Assembly (NCBI GenBank): GCA_964525015.1
Contig: CAZGFY010000007.1
Location: 7,990 to 71,989 of the forward strand
Reading direction: 5' to 3'
DNA from: RGIG3102 sp964525015
GTDB lineage: Bacteria; Bacillota; Clostridia; Oscillospirales; Ruminococcaceae
DNA: 64,000 nt
Part shown: one piece after another, positions 60,684-64,000 of the stretch
How the letters are laid out: every line of letters starts with the position of its first letter
How positions within the stretch are numbered: position 1 is the stretch's first letter
Notes under the pieces: model-generated
Database searches by the model: none
The model's input: the letters and a program-made list of their open reading frames with translations, nothing else
Told to the model about the DNA's origin: nothing
Translations under genes and position numbers: made by a program

Positions 60684-61334
60684 TTATGATTCAATTTCTT
60701 TTTTTATTTTGCTCATCTCAGCATCAAGACCACTAATAGTGTCGGCACAAATTTTTAATCGCTCAACTAATTTATCGGCATTTTTAATATCTTTTTTATA
60801 TTTTAATCTATGCTCAACGCTTGCCCAGAAATCCATAGCAATAGTTCTAAATTGAACTTCAACTTTAATTCGCTTCTTTTCTTCGGTTAAAAATATAGGC
60901 ACTTCTAAAATTAAGTGTAAACTTCGGTATCCATTTGGCTTTGGATTTTGGATATAGTCTTTTTTCATAACTAAAACCATATCATCTTGGCTAATTAAAT
61001 AATTTGAAAGACGATAAATATCTTCTTCAAAAGCACAGATAACTCTTATTCCAGCAATATCCATAATATTTTCTTCGATAGAGCTAATTGAAAGCTCAAT
61101 TCCAAGCTTATTAGCTTTTTCAAAAATACTTTTAGTAGATTTAATTCGAGTTCTAATATCTTCAAAAGGGGTATGGCTGTTTTCAAAAGATAATTCTTTA
61201 TTTAAAATATCAAGCTTTGTCCTAACTTCAAGTAGAGCACATTCATATTGGCTTATCATTTTTTCAAAAGGTATAAAAGTGTCGGATACAGTTTTGATTT
61301 TTTGCATAGGTATGGCTATTTTTAAATCATTCAT
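60684..61334 (-). CDS. Small alarmone synthetase (RelQ/YjbM-type GTP pyrophosphokinase)
   Basis: A 216-residue stand-alone (p)ppGpp synthetase. It has only the synthetase domain: DIRTRIKSTKSIFEKANK, IMDIAGIRVICAFEEDIYRL, KPNGYRSLHLILEVP and KVEVQFRTIAMDFWASVEHRLKYKK, with the Glu in VEVQFRT as catalytic residue. No hydrolase, TGS or ACT domains are present. It raises alarmone levels under cell-wall or other stress. GAAAGGA is about 13 bases upstream of ATG 61334, rather distant. Confidence 0.93.
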   Translation of the reverse strand: MNDLKIAIPMQKIKTVSDTFIPFEKMISQYECALLEVRTKLDILNKELSFENSHTPFEDIRTRIKSTKSIFEKANKLGIELSISSIEENIMDIAGIRVICAFEEDIYRLSNYLISQDDMVLVMKKDYIQNPKPNGYRSLHLILEVPIFLTEEKKRIKVEVQFRTIAMDFWASVEHRLKYKKDIKNADKLVERLKICADTISGLDAEMSKIKKEIES

Positions 61335-61531
61335 AAAGAGAGGGAGTTCCTTTCAATTTTTAAAAATCTAAATTAGATTATACTTTCATTATACCCTAAA
61401 ATCATAAAATTTGCAAAAGAATAAATGATGAAAATTCAATATAATTTTACACAAGTTATACACAAACAGCATAGTTTGTAAACTTTAAATAGGTTAAATT
61501 TACAAAATAATAGATAAAAAATAGATATATC

Positions 61532-61560
61532 TTGTATTAAAATCAATATTTTGATAAAAT
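61532..61560 (+). promoter_or_regulatory. Promoter of uracil permease gene
   Basis: TTGTAT (61532-61537), 17-bp spacer, TAAAAT (61555-61560), 84 bp before the start. The 310-bp region also has a lone DnaA-box match (61456-61464) and a 7-bp hairpin TCTCTTT/AAAGAGA (about 61606-61625) without T-run; no PyrR-binding attenuator is obvious. Confidence 0.55.
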
Positions 61561-61644
61561 TATAAAGGTTTAAAACAACTGCTTTTATGGAGAAATAAAA
61601 GGTGTTCTCTTTAATTACAAAGAGAAAAGAAAGGAAAATATTTT

Positions 61645-62949
61645 ATGGAAAAAATTAGAATTTTGCCAAAGTTCACTGCACAAAATTTTTTATTAGGATT
61701 TCAACACGTTTTTGCTATGTTTGGAGCAACAGTATTAGTTCCGCTAATCACAGGGCTTAATATTTCAACAACTCTTCTAGCAGCAGGCGTTGGAACATTA
61801 TTATTTCACATCGCAACAAAAGGCAAGGTGCCAGCATTTTTAGGCTCTTCATTTGCTTTTTTGGGTGGCTTTGCAGCAGTTGCACCAAAATTAATAGATG
61901 CTAATGGCGAGTATACAATCCCAAATACTGAAATGCTTCCATATGCTTGTGGTGGTGTTGTTTTTGCAGGATTTATATATATAATTATGGCAGGTCTTGT
62001 TAAGATTTTTGGCGTTAGAAAAGTTATGAGATTTTTCCCACCGATTGTAACTGGTCCTATTATAATATCAATCGGATTAATTCTTGCTCCGGGTGCTATT
62101 TCTAATGCAAGCACTAACTGGACAATTGCTATTATCGCACTTTCAACTATTATTATATGTAATATCTGGGGTAAAGGAATGATAAAAATTATTCCAATTC
62201 TTCTAGGTGTTGTGGTTTCATATATTGCAGCAGTTGCTATGGGTGAAGTTGATTTTGCAGCAGTTTCAACTGCTAGTTTAGTTGGCTCGCCAGTAGTGCC
62301 AGAGGCGTTTGCAAAATTTGAAATTAGTGCAATTATAACAATTATGCCAATAGCACTAGTTGCAGTTATGGAGCACATTGGCGACGTTGCAGCTATTAGT
62401 GCAACAACAAATAATAACTTTATTGAAAATCCAGGACTGCACAGAACGCTTTTAGGCGATGGTATTGCAACAATGTTTGCAGGATTTATCGGTGGTCCAG
62501 CTAACACTACATACGGTGAAAACACAGGGGTTTTAGCTCTTACTAAAGTTTATGATGCTGCTATTGTTCGCCTTGCAGCTATTATCGCAGTTATTCTTTC
62601 ACTTTCGCCAAAATTTGATGCACTAGTTGGCACAATTCCAACGGCTATTATCGGTGGTATTTCATTTATTTTATATGGAATGATTTCAGCAATTGGCGTA
62701 AGAAATATAGTTGAAAATAAAGTTGATTTCGCTCAAACAAGAAATCTTATTATTGCAGCAGTTATACTAGTTTCAGCGCTAGGCCTTGAAGAAGGAGTTA
62801 CAGTTTCACTATTCTCTACTTCTGTAACATTCTCAAGCCTTGCAGTGGCTGCTATACTTGGAATTTTATTAAATGCTATTCTTCCAGGAAATAATTACGA
62901 ATTTGGAAAAAGCGTTGAGGCAGATGCTTCTGCGAATATGAAAATATAG
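61645..62949 (+). CDS. uraA: Uracil permease (NCS2 family)
   Basis: A 434-residue transporter with about fourteen hydrophobic segments. FLLGFQHVFAMFGATVLVPLITGL is the NCS2 start, PAFLGSSFAFLGGF is the half-helix substrate site of UraA-type proteins, and MPIALVAVMEHIGDVAAIS carries the key Glu. GGPANTTYGENTGVLALTKVYDA is the second conserved region with another Glu. The uracil branch fits better than xanthine or guanine permeases. AGAAAGGAA precedes the ATG. Confidence 0.92.
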   Translation: MEKIRILPKFTAQNFLLGFQHVFAMFGATVLVPLITGLNISTTLLAAGVGTLLFHIATKGKVPAFLGSSFAFLGGFAAVAPKLIDANGEYTIPNTEMLPYACGGVVFAGFIYIIMAGLVKIFGVRKVMRFFPPIVTGPIIISIGLILAPGAISNASTNWTIAIIALSTIIICNIWGKGMIKIIPILLGVVVSYIAAVAMGEVDFAAVSTASLVGSPVVPEAFAKFEISAIITIMPIALVAVMEHIGDVAAISATTNNNFIENPGLHRTLLGDGIATMFAGFIGGPANTTYGENTGVLALTKVYDAAIVRLAAIIAVILSLSPKFDALVGTIPTAIIGGISFILYGMISAIGVRNIVENKVDFAQTRNLIIAAVILVSALGLEEGVTVSLFSTSVTFSSLAVAAILGILLNAILPGNNYEFGKSVEADASANMKI

Positions 62950-63051
62950 TAACAAAATGTCGATAATATTGACAAATACATTTAAATAAAGTATATTTAT
63001 TGGTGCAAGAGTTTTCTTTTGCACCAACTTTTTTGTAAAGGAGATGATTTT

Positions 63052-63510
63052 ATGGCTGATAATAGAATAGTGCTGAATCGTGCAGCAAGACACGAATATT
63101 TTGTTTTAGAAGCAATGGAGTGTGGAATTTCGCTTTCAGGTACAGAGATAAAATCTATCCGAAACAAGGCTGTTAATTTAAAAGAGGCTTGGAGTGACAT
63201 TCAAAATGGGGAAGTGTATGTTTATGGAATGCATATTAGCCCATACGAAAAGGGAAATATTTTTAATAAAGACCCTTTTAGGCCAAGAAAACTTCTTTTA
63301 CACAGAAAAGAAATTAATAGATTGGTTGGGAAATTAAAACAGGAAGGGCTCACATTAATTCCTTTATCACTATACTTTAAAGGGCCAAGAGTTAAATTAG
63401 AGCTTGGACTTTGTAAGGGTAAAAAATTGTATGATAAAAGAGAAGATGCAGCTAAAAAAGATGCCCAAAGAACAATCCAAAGAGCCTTGAAAGAGCAAAA
63501 TCGAAGATAA
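63052..63510 (+). CDS. smpB: SsrA-binding protein SmpB
   Basis: A 152-residue partner of tmRNA in rescue of stalled ribosomes. ARHEYFVLEAMECGISLSGTEIKSIR is the RNA-binding OB fold, KGPRVKLELGLCKGKKLYDKREDAAKKDAQR the conserved C-terminal helix that enters the mRNA channel. Start ATG 63052 has AAAGGAGATGA upstream; an ATG at 63019 lacks a site. ssrA follows 84 bp later on the same strand. Confidence 0.97.
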   Translation: MADNRIVLNRAARHEYFVLEAMECGISLSGTEIKSIRNKAVNLKEAWSDIQNGEVYVYGMHISPYEKGNIFNKDPFRPRKLLLHRKEINRLVGKLKQEGLTLIPLSLYFKGPRVKLELGLCKGKKLYDKREDAAKKDAQRTIQRALKEQNRR

Positions 63511-63594
63511 TAAATACGTTAAAAAGTTTTTCGATTATTTACTAAAGTGAATATTTTAGCTTTAGATAAACTAAGAAGAAAAACTAATATATAT

Positions 63595-63940
63595 GGGGGC
63601 GTATTGGTTTCGACGGGGAGTATGCAGCGAGAGCAGCGAGTAGTGGCGGGGCCCCACTTTAAAAGCTACCAAAAATATAAACGCTAATAATAAAACATTA
63701 GTAGCTGCTTAATTAAGTAGCCGTCTTGCCCGATTTTCTATCGGTCGGAATCAAGGCGTCATGAAGATAGAGCCCGTGAATCTGCTAAAGCTTTGAGGCA
63801 GGTCATGATTTTATGAAGCTACTGAGTATATAGCCTGTTTATCGGCTTATATATAAGGGAATATTATAGATAAACTACACTCGTAGATACTGTCGTGAAC
63901 TATTTTTCGGACACGGGTTCAACTCCCGTCGCCTCCACCA
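63595..63940 (+). ncRNA. ssrA: Transfer-messenger RNA
   Basis: A 346-nt tmRNA. The 5' GGGGGCG pairs with CGCCTCC before the encoded ACCA at the 3' end. GGTTTCGACGGGGA and the T-arm GGGTTCAACTCCCGTC are canonical. After pseudoknot 1 and a 12-nt linker the tag frame begins with GCT at 63683 and stops at TAA 63710-63712, giving the tag (A)ANNKTLVAA. The ending LVAA is a variant of the usual LAA tail read by ClpXP. Confidence 0.97.
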
Positions 63941-63945
63941 AATGA

Positions 63946-64000
63946 TGTGCATATAGTAATGGGTACAAAAAAGATTGTACTCACTACTATATGCACTTTT
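63946..64000 (+). terminator. Terminator of ssrA
   Basis: GTGCATATAGTA pairs with TACTATATGCAC, with an inner GGTACA/TGTACT helix, then TTTT at the window edge. Confidence 0.88.

Noticed and set aside
61456..61464. Perfect DnaA box TTATACACA, with a near match at 61445, as a sign of an origin
   Set aside because: One or two boxes in an AT-rich gap without a cluster, dnaA/dnaN or a known origin context do not support an origin.
61806..62525. Long open frame (239 codons) on the minus strand inside uraA
   Set aside because: It is the antisense of a clear transporter gene; its composition (Ile/Pro/Ala-rich) mirrors the hydrophobic codons of uraA and it has no ribosome binding site or family match.
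1..64000. CRISPR arrays, insertion sequences, prophage or tRNA genes
   Set aside because: No regularly spaced repeats, no transposase or phage structural motifs in any long frame, and no cloverleaf with a recognisable T-arm except that of tmRNA.

Overview
The window is a 64 kb stretch of an AT-rich, low-GC chromosome from an obligately anaerobic member of the Bacillota, most likely class Clostridia. Pointers to this are the anaerobic NrdD/NrdG ribonucleotide reductase, FMN and SAM-I riboswitches, an Amt transporter fused to a PII protein, many AAAGGAG-type ribosome binding sites, RecD2/ComF/MreB and MltG/U32 gene order, and several secreted lipoproteins. I cannot name the genus. Genes lie on both strands in short operons separated by clear intrinsic terminators. 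There are no insertion sequences, prophages, CRISPR arrays, rRNAs or tRNAs that I can see; the one stable RNA gene is tmRNA near the right end.

Layout. 1-6.2 kb: 3' part of a sugar-uptake and catabolism operon (ABC ATPase, permease, DUF4867 protein, fucose/arabinose-isomerase-family protein, xylulokinase). 6.2-9.2 kb (minus): gamma-glutamyltransferase and an unknown membrane protein. 9.4-19.9 kb: signalling and surface genes, including an EAL phosphodiesterase, three tandem DUF3592 paralogues, a PhnA-like zinc protein, a secreted flavin reductase lipoprotein and a large FIST-EAL-GGDEF protein. 20-26.8 kb: amino-acid permease, nrdD-nrdG-dut (with two NrdR boxes on the nrdD promoter) and a membrane GGDEF protein. 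26.8-30.6 kb (minus): DHHW-MBOAT-DUF4358 envelope acylation cluster and an FMN-binding lipoprotein. 30.8-33.3 kb: Gx transporter-groES-groEL. 33.4-37 kb: peptidase E, GNAT, MerR/TipA-type regulator, MscS channel. 37-39.3 kb: FMN riboswitch-ribU and SAM riboswitch-metK.

39.3-43.8 kb is the most unusual region. A gene pair (secreted protein A plus lipoprotein B) is present twice in tandem. The second copy is preceded by a 392-bp perfect duplicate of the 3' end of metK and its terminator, and both B genes end in an almost identical 128/129-bp block. The cargo between these repeats is strongly diverged. The junction is a 6-bp microhomology (GCGAAA). This looks like two alleles of one variable locus captured side by side.

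43.8-56.5 kb: housekeeping run recD2-comF-mreB, then pcrA-thyX-tmk-DUF2156-GNAT-mltG-U32-nitroreductase. 56.5-64 kb: an ammonium transporter-PII fusion behind a leader with two successive terminators, each overlapped by a 5-bp hairpin with an AAAGG(C/U) hexaloop, which suggests ANTAR-type antitermination; then an acetate transporter, M29 aminopeptidase, a small alarmone synthetase, uracil permease, smpB and ssrA (tmRNA).

Themes that tie genes together: c-di-GMP signalling (three proteins), extracellular flavin chemistry (two flavin-binding lipoproteins, Gx transporter, RibU under FMN control), dNTP supply (NrdDG, Dut, ThyX, Tmk) and nitrogen/nucleobase uptake. All functions are read from sequence and family knowledge; no database search was run.
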